A stretch of 64,000 bases of DNA, from NCBI RefSeq assembly GCF_000802155.2, contig NZ_JQGJ02000002.1, positions 124,001 to 188,000 of the forward strand, written 5' to 3'. This document shows, in pieces, positions 43,946 through 52,264 of this stretch (position 1 is its first letter; each line of letters starts with the position of its first letter). The DNA is from Pseudomonas frederiksbergensis. GTDB lineage: Bacteria > Pseudomonadota > Gammaproteobacteria > Pseudomonadales > Pseudomonadaceae. The position numbers and the translations under genes are program-made. The notes beneath the pieces were generated by a model. That model was given only the letters and a program-made list of their open reading frames with translations, was not told the origin of the DNA and did not search any database.

Positions 43946-44650
43946 ATGACCGCCAGACTTCCCATCGATCCGCCCCCCGTGAAGCGCTCGCCGCTGCGCC
44001 TGCTCAAGTGGGCCGCCGGCCTGGTGCTGGCGGGCCTGGCTGCCTGGCTGCTATGGCAGTGGGCCAACGACATGAGCGGTGTGCGTCGTGAAGCGCCGAA
44101 AGTGCCGACCATCATCCCGCTGCCGCCACCACCGCCGCCGCCCCCGGAAAAACCCAAGGAGCCGGAACCCAAGGTCGAGGAAAAAGTGGTCGAGCCCGAA
44201 CCGACGCCGGAACCCGAAGAGGTCAAGCCCGAGGAAGAAGCGCCGCCATCCCCGGTGGATGACCTGGCCAATCCCATGCAAATGGACGGTGATGCCCAGG
44301 CCGGCAACGACGCTTTCAACATCGGTGCGGGCAAGGGCGGCGGCATGGCCGGGGCAGGGGGTGGACGCCTCGGCAATGGCACCTACAGCCAATTCCTGGC
44401 CTTCACCTTCCAGCGCTTGCTGCGGGAAAACCCCGATTTGCGCAGCCTGGCGTTTTCGCTACAGGCCGATGTCTGGCTCAGCGCCGTGGGTGAGATCACC
44501 CGTGTCGAGCTGGTCAAGTCCAGCGGCAACCCGCAGGTGGATCAGCAAGTGATCGCCGCCCTGCGTGCCGCGCCGCATTTGAGTGAACGGCCTCCGGCTT
44601 CCCTGACTTTGCCCGTGCGCCTGTCCTTGCAAGGACGGCGTCCGGGTTAA
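43946..44650 (+). CDS. TonB-like energy transducer
   Basis: 234 residues. One membrane helix (LLKWAAGLVLAGLAAWLLWQW, about residues 19-39), a proline/glutamate-rich rod (PPPPPPPPEKPKEPEPKVEE onward, about 57-107), a Gly-rich linker and a TonB_C-like domain (ENPDLRSLAFSLQADVWLSAVGEITRVELVKSSG, DQQVIAALRAAP). The layout and location beside exbB/exbD make it the energy transducer for an outer-membrane receptor or for signalling. Its natural partner here could be VreA or another TonB-dependent protein of this locus; none with a barrel is visible in the window. P. aeruginosa PA0695 occupies this place. Confidence 0.85.
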   Translation: MTARLPIDPPPVKRSPLRLLKWAAGLVLAGLAAWLLWQWANDMSGVRREAPKVPTIIPLPPPPPPPPEKPKEPEPKVEEKVVEPEPTPEPEEVKPEEEAPPSPVDDLANPMQMDGDAQAGNDAFNIGAGKGGGMAGAGGGRLGNGTYSQFLAFTFQRLLRENPDLRSLAFSLQADVWLSAVGEITRVELVKSSGNPQVDQQVIAALRAAPHLSERPPASLTLPVRLSLQGRRPG

Positions 44651-44690
44651 CCCGAATTTTTGAAAGTTTGCCAACAGGAGTTGTGTGCAG

Positions 44691-46382
44691 ATGATTGCCA
44701 ATGTGAATCGATTGTCGTGGGCGGTCGGCCTGATTGTGTTGAGCCTGGCCGGGCACGCGTCGGCAGCCCCGGCGCCTTCGGAAAACGCCACGATCAATCT
44801 GATCCGCCTGCTGGTGCAGCAGGGCGTGTTGAAGCAGGACCAGGCCGATGGCCTGATTGCCCAGGCCGAACGCGAAGCCGTGCAGGCCCGCCAGGCTGCC
44901 ACTGCGGTCGCCGCCACACCTACCGGCGCCCCGGGAGACGTGCGGGTGCAGTACGTGCCGAACATCGTGCGCGAGCAGATCCGCGATCAGGTCAAGGCCG
45001 AAGTCATGGCCACCGCCAAAAAGGAAAACTGGGCCCAGCCCAACACTTTCCCGGACTGGGTCTCGCGCATCAGCTTCGATGGCGACATCCGCCTGCGGGA
45101 TGAGTCGCGCTATTACTCGGGCACCAACAGTAACCAGATCGTCGACTTCGCCCGGCTCAACGACCGCGGCCCCTACGACGTCAACCCCAACAGCAGTTCC
45201 AGCTTGCCGCCGTTGCTCAACACCCGTGAAGACCGGGAAAACCTCTTCCGCCTGCGGGCACGCCTGGGCATGAAGGCTGTCATCGCTCCAGAGTGGACGG
45301 CCGGCATTCGCATCGGCACCGGCTCGGACAACAACCCGGTGTCCACCACCCAAACCCTGGGCGGTGGTTTCGGCAAGAAGGACATCTGGCTCGACCAGGG
45401 TTACCTGACCTGGAAGCCTTCGGATGAGCTGACCCTGACCGGCGGGCGTGTCGCCAACCCGTTCTATACCACCGACTTGCTGTACTCCGGCGATCTGAAC
45501 TTCGACGGCGTGGCGGCGATTTTCAATCGCAAGCTCAACCAGGACTTCGGCCTGTTCGGCACCGTCGGTGCGTTCCCGGTGGAGTACACCAACGACACCA
45601 GCTCCAGCAACGGCACCGACAAGGAAGAGAGTGACAACAAGTGGCTGTACGGTGCGCAACTGGGCGCCAGTTGGGCGATCAACGACAGCAATCGGATCAA
45701 GGGCGCCATGGCCTATTACCGCTTCGACGACATCGAGGGCAAGCGCTCCTCGCCGTGCGAGCCCTGGTCGGGTGATCCGGGCTGCGACAGTGACGGCTCG
45801 CGGGTGGCGTTCATGCAAAAGGGCAACACGGTGTTCCAACTGCGGGACATCACGCCCAACCCGCTCAACCCGGCTACCACGCCGCAACCGCAGTACGTCG
45901 GCCTTGCCTCGGAGTTCAACCTGCTGGACCTGAACCTGGCATGGGACACCGACCTGCCAGAAGACCTGAAGCTGCGCAGCCAGGCTCATTACGTGCACAA
46001 CCTCGGCTACGACGAAGGCGAGATGCGCAAGCGCTCGGAAGGGCAATTCGCCAACAACCTCGATGAGAACGGCGAGATTGAAAGCGGCGCCAATGCCTGG
46101 ATGCTCCAGTTCACCCTCGGCAATTCGCTGGAACTCAAGCGCGAAGGCGACTGGAACCTGTTCGCCGGCTACAAGTACATCCAACCGGATGCCTTGCCGG
46201 ACGGCTTCAACGATTCCTCGTTCCACTTGGGTGGCACCAACGCCAAGGGCTACTTCCTGGGCGGCAACTACGGCCTGGCGAGCAATGTCTTTGCCACCGG
46301 TCGCTGGCTGAGTTCCGAAGCGGTGTACGGCGCGCCGTACGACATCGATGTCTTGCAGCTTGAAATCAACACGCGCTTCTAA
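44691..46382 (+). CDS. Putative outer-membrane porin
   Basis: 563 residues. A signal peptide (LSWAVGLIVLSLAGHASA) is followed by a helical segment (ATINLIRLLVQQGVLKQDQADGLIAQAEREAVQAR), then a beta-barrel of the putative_porin family with many alternating aromatic strands (ISFDGDIRLRDESRYY, WLDQGYLTWKPSDELTLTGG, WNLFAGYKYIQPDA, FLGGNYGLASNVFATGRWLS). It ends in LQLEINTRF with a C-terminal Phe, the BAM signal. It should sit in the outer membrane; solute unknown. ATG 44691 is ten bases after AGGAG; GTG 44685 is an alternative. P. aeruginosa has a porin-like gene at this position. Confidence 0.88.
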   Translation: MIANVNRLSWAVGLIVLSLAGHASAAPAPSENATINLIRLLVQQGVLKQDQADGLIAQAEREAVQARQAATAVAATPTGAPGDVRVQYVPNIVREQIRDQVKAEVMATAKKENWAQPNTFPDWVSRISFDGDIRLRDESRYYSGTNSNQIVDFARLNDRGPYDVNPNSSSSLPPLLNTREDRENLFRLRARLGMKAVIAPEWTAGIRIGTGSDNNPVSTTQTLGGGFGKKDIWLDQGYLTWKPSDELTLTGGRVANPFYTTDLLYSGDLNFDGVAAIFNRKLNQDFGLFGTVGAFPVEYTNDTSSSNGTDKEESDNKWLYGAQLGASWAINDSNRIKGAMAYYRFDDIEGKRSSPCEPWSGDPGCDSDGSRVAFMQKGNTVFQLRDITPNPLNPATTPQPQYVGLASEFNLLDLNLAWDTDLPEDLKLRSQAHYVHNLGYDEGEMRKRSEGQFANNLDENGEIESGANAWMLQFTLGNSLELKREGDWNLFAGYKYIQPDALPDGFNDSSFHLGGTNAKGYFLGGNYGLASNVFATGRWLSSEAVYGAPYDIDVLQLEINTRF

Positions 46383-46397
46383 GCGCCGGGAGGCCTC

Positions 46398-47054
46398 ATG
46401 AAAAGGCGAGCCATCAACCCTTGTCCGGTCGCGTTGTTGCTGGGCCTGCTGCTCAGTCCGTTGTTGAGCGGCAGCGCCCATGGCGAGGGACTGGAAGAAC
46501 GCTTGCGGGCGCAACTGCGCAGCACTACGGCGCAATTGCAGGCCTTGCAAAGCGAACAGGCCCAGGCCAGCGTTGCCCGCCAGGCAGCGGAAAGCCGTGC
46601 CAAGGAAGCCGAGGCGCAGGTCAAGCGCCTGACCGCCGAGCTGGGCAAGGCCCAAGGCGTGGTCGAGCAATTGGCCGGGCGCCAGGAAAGCCTGCAAAGC
46701 CAGGCCCAGGCCCAGGTCGCGGCCAGCCACGAGCAGATCGGCAAGTTCAAGAAGGCCTACGACGAACTGCTGGTGCTGGCCCGGGGCAAGGAAACCGAAC
46801 GGGCCCGTCTCGAAGCTCAATTGAATGAGCGTGACACACAAGTGCAGCAATGCTCGGTCAAGAATCAGCAGATGTACCAGGTCGCCAAGGAACTGCTGCA
46901 TGCCTACGAAACCATCGACATGACCGACGTCATGAAAATCCGCCAGCCGTTCGCCGGCAAGGTCCGGGTTCGCTTCGAAGAGCTGGCCCAGGGTTTTGGC
47001 GACGAACTCTACAAAAATCGTTTCGATGCGCCCCAGGCCTCGATCACTCATTGA
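46398..47054 (+). CDS. Periplasmic coiled-coil protein of the exb/porin operon
   Basis: 218 residues. A signal peptide (PVALLLGLLLSPLLSGSAHG) is followed by about 120 residues of uninterrupted heptads rich in Ala, Glu and Gln (EERLRAQLRSTTAQLQALQSEQAQ, AKEAEAQVKRLTAELGKAQG, ETERARLEAQLNERDTQVQQ). The compact C-terminal part has VAKELLHAYETIDMTDVMKIRQPFAGKVRVRFEELAQ. I know no assigned function; annotation pipelines sometimes call such proteins DNA repair proteins because of the coiled coil, which the signal peptide argues against. It starts 15 bases after the porin gene, so it may brace or scaffold an envelope complex with it. Confidence 0.75.
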   Translation: MKRRAINPCPVALLLGLLLSPLLSGSAHGEGLEERLRAQLRSTTAQLQALQSEQAQASVARQAAESRAKEAEAQVKRLTAELGKAQGVVEQLAGRQESLQSQAQAQVAASHEQIGKFKKAYDELLVLARGKETERARLEAQLNERDTQVQQCSVKNQQMYQVAKELLHAYETIDMTDVMKIRQPFAGKVRVRFEELAQGFGDELYKNRFDAPQASITH

Positions 47055-47074
47055 TAACGCAAGGAAGACCGACC

Positions 47075-47554
47075 ATGACTTCATTGATCGAACACGTCAC
47101 GCCCCTGTCCCTCACCGAGGTGTTGCAAACCGCCGGTTATCGGGTCAACGAAACCGAGCAGAACGGCATCGTGCAGTTGCTCAGCGCCAGCCAGGGCATC
47201 GGCTTTGCGGTGCGCTTCGGCAATCCGACGCCGACACCGGGCCAATACCTGGACTTCACCTTCAGTTGCGCGTTGCGTGTGCAAGGTGAATTGCCGGCCG
47301 GCCTGGCCGAGTTGTGGAATGCCTCGCGGCGTTTTGCCCGGTTGTCGGTGCAGGGCGAATTCCTGGTAATGGAGATGGATGTGGTGGTGGCGGCTGGCGT
47401 CAGCGCCGATCACCTGCGCAGCAACTTGGAATTGTGGGACCGTCTGCTTCAGGAATTCATCGTCTACCTGCGGGAATTCAGCCAGAACGCGGCCCGTCTG
47501 CACACAGCCGACGCGCCCGCCGAAGCCACGCAGGAGGAGGCCGCCGTATTGTGA
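47075..47554 (+). CDS. YbjN-domain protein
   Basis: 159 residues of the YbjN fold, a small cytoplasmic family of unknown biochemical function often linked to stress or type III chaperone-like folds. Visible features are SLTEVLQTAGYRVNETEQNG and NRSRRFARLSVQGEFLVMEMDVVV, with Asn-Ala-Ser-Arg-Arg near residue 90, and a C-terminal NLELWDRLLQEFIVYLREF. AAGGAAG lies eight bases before ATG 47075. It overlaps the next gene by the GTGA junction. Its presence here suggests it assists folding of a protein of the locus, which is inference. Confidence 0.8.
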   Translation: MTSLIEHVTPLSLTEVLQTAGYRVNETEQNGIVQLLSASQGIGFAVRFGNPTPTPGQYLDFTFSCALRVQGELPAGLAELWNASRRFARLSVQGEFLVMEMDVVVAAGVSADHLRSNLELWDRLLQEFIVYLREFSQNAARLHTADAPAEATQEEAAVL

Positions 47555-48495
47555 AAAAGCCAACCTTTGTCATCAGCGCCGCTGCGCTGGGCCTGGTGGC
47601 CGTGGCCGTCTTTCTCGGCTTGCGTCCCGGCAACGATCCCGTCGCGGCAGTACAAACGGTTACCGTCGCGACAACCGATTCGCCGAGCCTGGCGCGGTTG
47701 GGCAGCCAGCAGGTCAGTCCTCAAGAGTTGAAAGACTTGCTGGCAACGCTCGCCCCCGAAGTTCGCCAGCAAATGCGTGGCAACCGGGCTGGCCTGGAAG
47801 GCTGGATTCGCGCGCGGCTGGCGGAAAAAGCCGTGCTGGAACAGGCCGATGCCCAGGGCTGGCGTCAACGCCCGGAGGTGGAGCGCCAGACCCGGGCCGC
47901 CACTGAGCAGATCGTCTTCCGGGATTATTTGCAGTCGGTCAGCCAGGTCCCGGCCGGGTACCCCGGCGAAGAGGAGCTCAAACAAGCCTACGATGCGGGG
48001 AAAGCCAACTGGGTTACGCCTGCGTTGTACCGGGTGAGCCAGATTTTCCTCGCGGCGACCGAACCACAGACGGTCGAGGCGGTGCGCCGCCAGGCGGCGG
48101 AACTGAGCAAAAAGGCCCAGGCCGCACCGGCAGATTTCGCCGCCCTGGCCAGCCGGTTTTCCCAGGACCGCGCCAGTGCCGAGCGCGGTGGCGACAGCGG
48201 CTTGCAGCCGTTGCAGCAACTGGTGCCGACAGTGCGTGAAGCGGTGGCGCGACTCAAGGTCGGCGCGGTATCGGAGCCGGTGCAGAGCGCGGCGGGTTTT
48301 CATGTGATCAAGCTCACCGAGCAGCAACCGTCGCGGGAAGCGACCCTGGACGAAGTGCGCGAGCGCCTGACCCAGGCCTTGCGCGCCCAGCGCCAGGAGC
48401 AGATTGCCAAGGCCTACCTGGATGGCATGCTCGACACCGCCACCTTGAGCATCGACGGCGCGCAGTTGAGCAAGGTGCTGGAGGACGCGCTTTAG
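47551..48495 (+). CDS. PpiC-type peptidyl-prolyl isomerase
   Basis: 314 residues. The N-terminus (PTFVISAAALGLVAVAVFLGL) is a membrane anchor or signal. A SurA-like chaperone region (LKDLLATLAPEVRQQMRGNRAGLEGWIRARLAEKAVLEQADAQGW) precedes a parvulin PpiC domain (YRVSQIFLAA, FAALASRFSQDRASAERGGDSG, AVARLKVGAVSEPVQSAAGFHVIKL). It probably works in the periplasm on folding of an exported partner such as TpsA, the porin or the DING protein. GTG 47551 overlaps the ybjN stop by four bases. It ends the exb/porin operon; a REP element follows. Confidence 0.9.
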   Translation: MKKPTFVISAAALGLVAVAVFLGLRPGNDPVAAVQTVTVATTDSPSLARLGSQQVSPQELKDLLATLAPEVRQQMRGNRAGLEGWIRARLAEKAVLEQADAQGWRQRPEVERQTRAATEQIVFRDYLQSVSQVPAGYPGEEELKQAYDAGKANWVTPALYRVSQIFLAATEPQTVEAVRRQAAELSKKAQAAPADFAALASRFSQDRASAERGGDSGLQPLQQLVPTVREAVARLKVGAVSEPVQSAAGFHVIKLTEQQPSREATLDEVRERLTQALRAQRQEQIAKAYLDGMLDTATLSIDGAQLSKVLEDAL

Positions 48496-48515
48496 CCGGT
48501 AGCACCGTTTTTTTC

Positions 48516-48545
48516 TGGCAGGGAGCTTGCTCCCTCGCCACGGGA
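48516..48545. repeat. Single REP element after the ppiC gene
   Basis: A perfect hairpin GGGAGC-TT-GCTCCC (48521-48534) and the TCGCCACGGG tail match one arm of the REPINs at 15842 and 39132. With the T run just before it (48509-48515) it may help transcription end. Confidence 0.75.
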
Positions 48546-48582
48546 CTGGTTTACCAAAAACAAAATGACAGGGAGTCACCCC

Positions 48583-49569
48583 ATGAGTTTCATAGAGCCC
48601 GCAGGACGCCAGGCCGACACCGAATATCGCCCCCCCTCGCGCGTCCCCGAATCCTGGCTGGCACTGGCCGCCAGCATCGAGCCCCAGGTGGCCCAGTGTT
48701 TCCTGGTCAGCGCCCGCTGTGGCTGTTTCATGCAGGCGGCCCGCAGCCTGAACGTCAAGGCGACCTGGTTGCGCAAACAATTGGCCCAACTGGAAACGCG
48801 CCTGCAACGGTCGCTGTTCAACTTCCAGGGCAACGCCCTGGCCCTGAGCCGCGAAGGTCGGCAGTTGCAGGCGCGACTGCTCGCCCTGGCCGAAGAAGAC
48901 CCGCCACCACTGGCCGAACAACCGCAGATCCGTCTCGCAGTGGCCGAGTCGATCCTGCATGACATTCTCGGCCGCGACCTGATCGCGTTGTTGCGCCGCA
49001 ACGCAAGCGTGCGGCTGCACATCGTCACCTTGGACAGCGACCTTGCGTTGCACGCCGTCAGCGCCGACCTCGTGCTGTGGCTCAGTGATTGCCAAGATGC
49101 GCCGCCTGGGCCGAGCTTTGCGACCCAGACGCCGGAGCGACTGGCACGGCTGGACTATCTGCCCCACATCGCCAAGCGTTACTCACGCCCGGCCGCGCGT
49201 CCCGGGCAACTGGCGGACCTGGACGACTACATGCTCGTGCAATGGCAGCCTGACCGCCATGTAGACAGCTTCGCGCCCTGGAACACCCTCGTCGAGGAAC
49301 GCCGTGCCGGGGTGGCGCAAGTGCAGTCTTATGGGCTGATGCTCGAAATGATCCGCTGCTGTGCCTGTATCGGCCTCTTGCCGCATTACATGGCCCGTTT
49401 CGACCGTGGCCTGGTCGCCTTGCCGGGCTTGTTCGACCAACCGATGCAGCGCCACCTGTGGATGGCGGTCGGCATCGAGGCCCGGCACACGCCGCAGGTG
49501 CAGATGCTCGTCGAGTTGATACGCCATACGCTGGATGAACGCAGGGAGTGGTTCCAAGTGCCGAGATAG
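48583..49569 (+). CDS. LysR-like transcriptional regulator
   Basis: 328 residues. The N-terminal helix-turn-helix is seen in CGCFMQAARSLNVKATWLRKQLAQLETRLQRSLFNFQGNALALSREGRQL, the LysR plan. The effector-binding part has IRLAVAESILHDILGRDLIALL and ends with WMAVGIEARHTPQVQMLVELIR. A longer than usual N-terminal extension of about 40 residues (with RVPESWLALAASIEPQVAQ) precedes the HTH. GGGAG seven bases before ATG 48583 sets the start. P. aeruginosa PA0701, a LysR gene, closes the homologous block, so this is probably its counterpart. Targets unknown. Confidence 0.8.
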   Translation: MSFIEPAGRQADTEYRPPSRVPESWLALAASIEPQVAQCFLVSARCGCFMQAARSLNVKATWLRKQLAQLETRLQRSLFNFQGNALALSREGRQLQARLLALAEEDPPPLAEQPQIRLAVAESILHDILGRDLIALLRRNASVRLHIVTLDSDLALHAVSADLVLWLSDCQDAPPGPSFATQTPERLARLDYLPHIAKRYSRPAARPGQLADLDDYMLVQWQPDRHVDSFAPWNTLVEERRAGVAQVQSYGLMLEMIRCCACIGLLPHYMARFDRGLVALPGLFDQPMQRHLWMAVGIEARHTPQVQMLVELIRHTLDERREWFQVPR

Positions 49570-49599
49570 ATGGATTGGGTTGCTGCGCAGGGGGCGGCG

Positions 49600-50358
49600 T
49601 TACACATCGCCTCCAGTGGCCATAAGGCTGTGACCGGTATTTTTTTGGTAAAACTCGCGGCGATCACCGAGGAAAATCGCATTGCACAAAGCGCGGACGA
49701 CAGGTACGTAGCTCGTCTGGCTGGGCTGGCAAGCCTGGCGCGCACCCGTTGGGTTGATCAGGTGGACCGCGATGTGCCCGGGCAGCCATGAGACGAGTGG
49801 CCAACGGGGCCGCAGGGCGATTGTGGGGCACAGTTCAGTCGCCGTCGCGCCAAACTCGGAAGATGCCACGAATGCGACCCCCATCAGGCAAGCGCCTTCA
49901 AGCTGGGCGCGTAGGCGACCGGGGTTTTGCACAGCGCCCAGATCCGCGACGAACACCGTGTCATGGACGATCAAGCGGCCCTCGTCACTCAACTCGACAT
50001 CGAGTACCGCCGACATATAGACCTGCGCATCGTAATGGGCGGCGATGCCCTGTGTCCGGCGACACCCCGAGGCCTTGCCCCATTGGCTTTTCCGGGCCGC
50101 TTCGATGATGACGCTCCGCATCCGCTGGATATCGAAGCCTGAACGATGCCCAACGCCGTCGTTCACCATTGATGCCGAATCGAGAAGGGAAAGCAGCAAG
50201 CCTGGTTGATCAAGCGTGCACCCATGCACCTCCGAGGCCATGAATCGTTGGTCGGTGCGCAGGCGAAGCAACAGGTCTTTGCGGTCCAGAACGCCTCCAG
50301 GCGTCAACGGCAAGGTGAAGTGATCAAGCGCGCTATCGTGCCCACCAGGATGGTTCAT
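49600..50358 (-). pseudogene. Remnant of a molybdopterin-binding (isoquinoline/aldehyde oxidoreductase type) large subunit
   Basis: An open frame of 252 residues. Only the C-terminal third of a xanthine-dehydrogenase-family subunit can be recognised (RMRSVIIEAARKSQWGK, GIAAHYDAQVYMSAVLDVELSDEGRLIVHDTVFVADLGAVQNP, AQLEGACLMGVAF, ALCNAIF). Full-length subunits have about 700-770 residues, and the molybdopterin-binding core is missing. Yet AAGGAG stands eight bases before the ATG, so it may be translated. I read it as an internally deleted and diverged remnant. No small iron-sulphur subunit gene adjoins. Confidence 0.6.
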
Positions 50359-50644
50359 TTGCGTATCTCCTTGCGGTTGATGGCAAGAGGTCCGTTTAAA
50401 TTCGTTGGCCCCGTCATGTGCTGTCAGAAGCGACCATGGGGTTACTTTAAGCGGGAGGAACTGACGCCAGGGTGACCAACCGCTGACAAGAACATGTCAG
50501 ACGCGAGCTGGCGCGATGGCTAGGGGTGTAAAGAGTGCCGGATCGGATATGTCACTATGCATCTATTTGTGAAGTGAATAGGATCGGGCTGTACTGGCCC
50601 GCCTCTTTGAGAGGCATTACCCGCATCGATCAGGGAGCGCGCGA

Positions 50645-51094
50645 ATGGAAGGGCAGACAACTATCCAGGCAACGTTGGCCGTCGGGGCGCAACTGGAGCG
50701 TCTTCGCAACGCTTTGGAGTCTGAAAAGCTACCAACAGCCGATATCGAGCTGCCGGATCGAACTTTCTTCGAGTTCACGCTGGGCGGAAATATCGTCGGT
50801 TGGGGAGGTTTTGAAACATATGGAGCTGACGCATTACTTCGATCTTTAGTCGTTGAGCGTGCCTACAGATCGAAAGGTGTCGGGACATCCCTGCTCAATG
50901 TACTTGAAGTGAAAGCAGCGGAGCTGGGCATCATTCGGTTGCATTTGCTCACCACAAGCGCTTCAAGTTTTTTCGAACAGATGGGTTACGAAAGTCTCCC
51001 GCGGGGCGCTGCGCCTTCTCTCATTTCGCTGACCGAGCAATTCAAGGGGCTCTGTCCTGGCTCTGCGTGCTACATGAGCAAGGCGTTACGCTGA
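50645..51094 (+). CDS. GNAT N-acetyltransferase, ArsN2-like
   Basis: 149 residues. A GNAT core is seen in DRTFFEFTLGGNIVGWGGFE, then LRSLVVERAYRSKGVGTSLLNVLEVKAAELGI with the acetyl-CoA loop RSKGVG, then LHLLTTSASSFFEQMGYE. The tail LTEQFKGLCPGSACYMSKAL closely resembles ArsN2-type arsenic-resistance acetyltransferases, which end with E-F-x-x-LCP-x-SA-x-M-x-K. GGGAG seven bases before ATG 50645 sets the start. No ars genes adjoin. Whether it detoxifies organoarsenicals is unknown. Confidence 0.82.
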   Translation: MEGQTTIQATLAVGAQLERLRNALESEKLPTADIELPDRTFFEFTLGGNIVGWGGFETYGADALLRSLVVERAYRSKGVGTSLLNVLEVKAAELGIIRLHLLTTSASSFFEQMGYESLPRGAAPSLISLTEQFKGLCPGSACYMSKALR

Positions 51095-51163
51095 AAGCGT
51101 TGGGCCGATTTACCGCTCAGGAAAATCTGGCCCAATGCTCGATGCGAAACCGGTCGGCTTACT

Positions 51164-52126
51164 TCAATAAACCTGGGGAACAATGATCTCTGGCGGCGTC
51201 GGACTGCGGAAATAGTCTTCTTGCCTGACGCGTTCCGGCAGTTCGATCGTCGGCAGCTCGACTTCTTCGTATGGCATCTGCCCGAGCAGATGATGGATGC
51301 AGTTGAGCCTGGCCTTCTTTTTATCGTCAGCCTGGACCACCCACCAGGGCGCTTCGGCAATGTGGGTGCGCTCGAGCATGATCTCCTTTGCCTTTGTGTA
51401 GGCTTCCCAGCGGCGACGGGATTCCAGGTCCATGGGGCTGAGTTTCCACTGTTTCAGCGGATCGTGGATGCGGCTGAGAAAACGCAGGTGTTGTTCCTGA
51501 TCGGAAATGGAGAACCAATATTTGATCAGCTGGATGCCGGAGCGGGCGAGCATGCGTTCAAATTCCGGCACGGTGCGGAAGAACTCTTCGTACTGATCGT
51601 CGTTGCAAAAGCCCATGACCTGTTCGACGCCGGCGCGGTTGTACCAGCTGCGGTCGAAGAGGACGATCTCGCCGGCGGCCGGCAGGTGTGAAACGTAGCG
51701 TTGGAAATACCACTGGGTCCGTTCGCGGTCGTTGGGAGCGGGCAGGGCGGCGACCCGGCAGACCCGAGGGTTGAGGCGCTGGGTAATGCGCTTGATCACG
51801 CCGCCTTTACCCGCTGCATCGCGGCCTTCGAACAGGATCACCACTTTGTGGCCGGTCTTGACCACCCAGCTTTGCAGCTTCACCAGTTCCCCTTGCAGGC
51901 GGAACAGTTCGCTGAAGTAGGTTCTTCGCGCGTCACGTTCGCTGCCCGCGGGCGCGTGCGCATCGAACAGCGCATCCAGGTCGTGCCCATCTTCGGCCAA
52001 TTCCAGCTCCAGCTCTTCGTCGCTGTGATCGAGCAGTTCACGGTGGATGCGCTGTATCAAGGGGTCTTGGGTCGTGAACATGGGAGGCGCTCGCGTCGGG
52101 GAGGATGGCGAAGTGTTAGTCGCCAT
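51164..52126 (-). CDS. ppk2: Polyphosphate kinase 2
   Basis: 320 residues. PPK2 transfers phosphate between polyphosphate and nucleoside diphosphates. Walker A is EGRDAAGKGG (residues 100-109) and Walker B is VLFDRSWYNRAGVE. Also typical are QRLNPRVCRVAALPAPNDRERTQWYFQRYVSHLPAAGEI, YWFSISDQEQHLRF and the lid with RIHDPLKQWKLSPMDLESRRRWEAY. Length fits the one-domain class. ATG 52126 is the first start; ATG 52081 is another. It is divergent from pstS with 138 bases between, which fits joint phosphate control. Confidence 0.94.
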   Translation of the reverse strand: MATNTSPSSPTRAPPMFTTQDPLIQRIHRELLDHSDEELELELAEDGHDLDALFDAHAPAGSERDARRTYFSELFRLQGELVKLQSWVVKTGHKVVILFEGRDAAGKGGVIKRITQRLNPRVCRVAALPAPNDRERTQWYFQRYVSHLPAAGEIVLFDRSWYNRAGVEQVMGFCNDDQYEEFFRTVPEFERMLARSGIQLIKYWFSISDQEQHLRFLSRIHDPLKQWKLSPMDLESRRRWEAYTKAKEIMLERTHIAEAPWWVVQADDKKKARLNCIHHLLGQMPYEEVELPTIELPERVRQEDYFRSPTPPEIIVPQVY

Positions 52127-52197
52127 TCATGACGAAGCCATTACACCGACGGTGTCGATAAACAAAAAAACGCGGCGGCCGGTCATTTGCCATTCGA

Positions 52198-52215
52198 TCT
52201 TCATAAAAACGTAAC
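52198..52215 (+). promoter_or_regulatory. Weak candidate PHO box ahead of pstS
   Basis: TCTTCAT, four A residues, then ACGTAAC: the spacing and AAAA linker fit a PHO box, but the half-sites match CTGTCAT poorly. It lies about 50 bases before the pstS start and could also serve ppk2. Confidence 0.3.
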
Positions 52216-52264
52216 AACTCTGTTGCAGAGTTCCTCAGCCCGTCATCACAAGGAGTTTCTTTTA

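Noticed and set aside
44514..47084. 856-residue open frame on the minus strand opposite the TonB, porin and coiled-coil genes
   Set aside because: Antisense shadow crossing three plausible plus-strand genes with signal peptides and ribosome sites.
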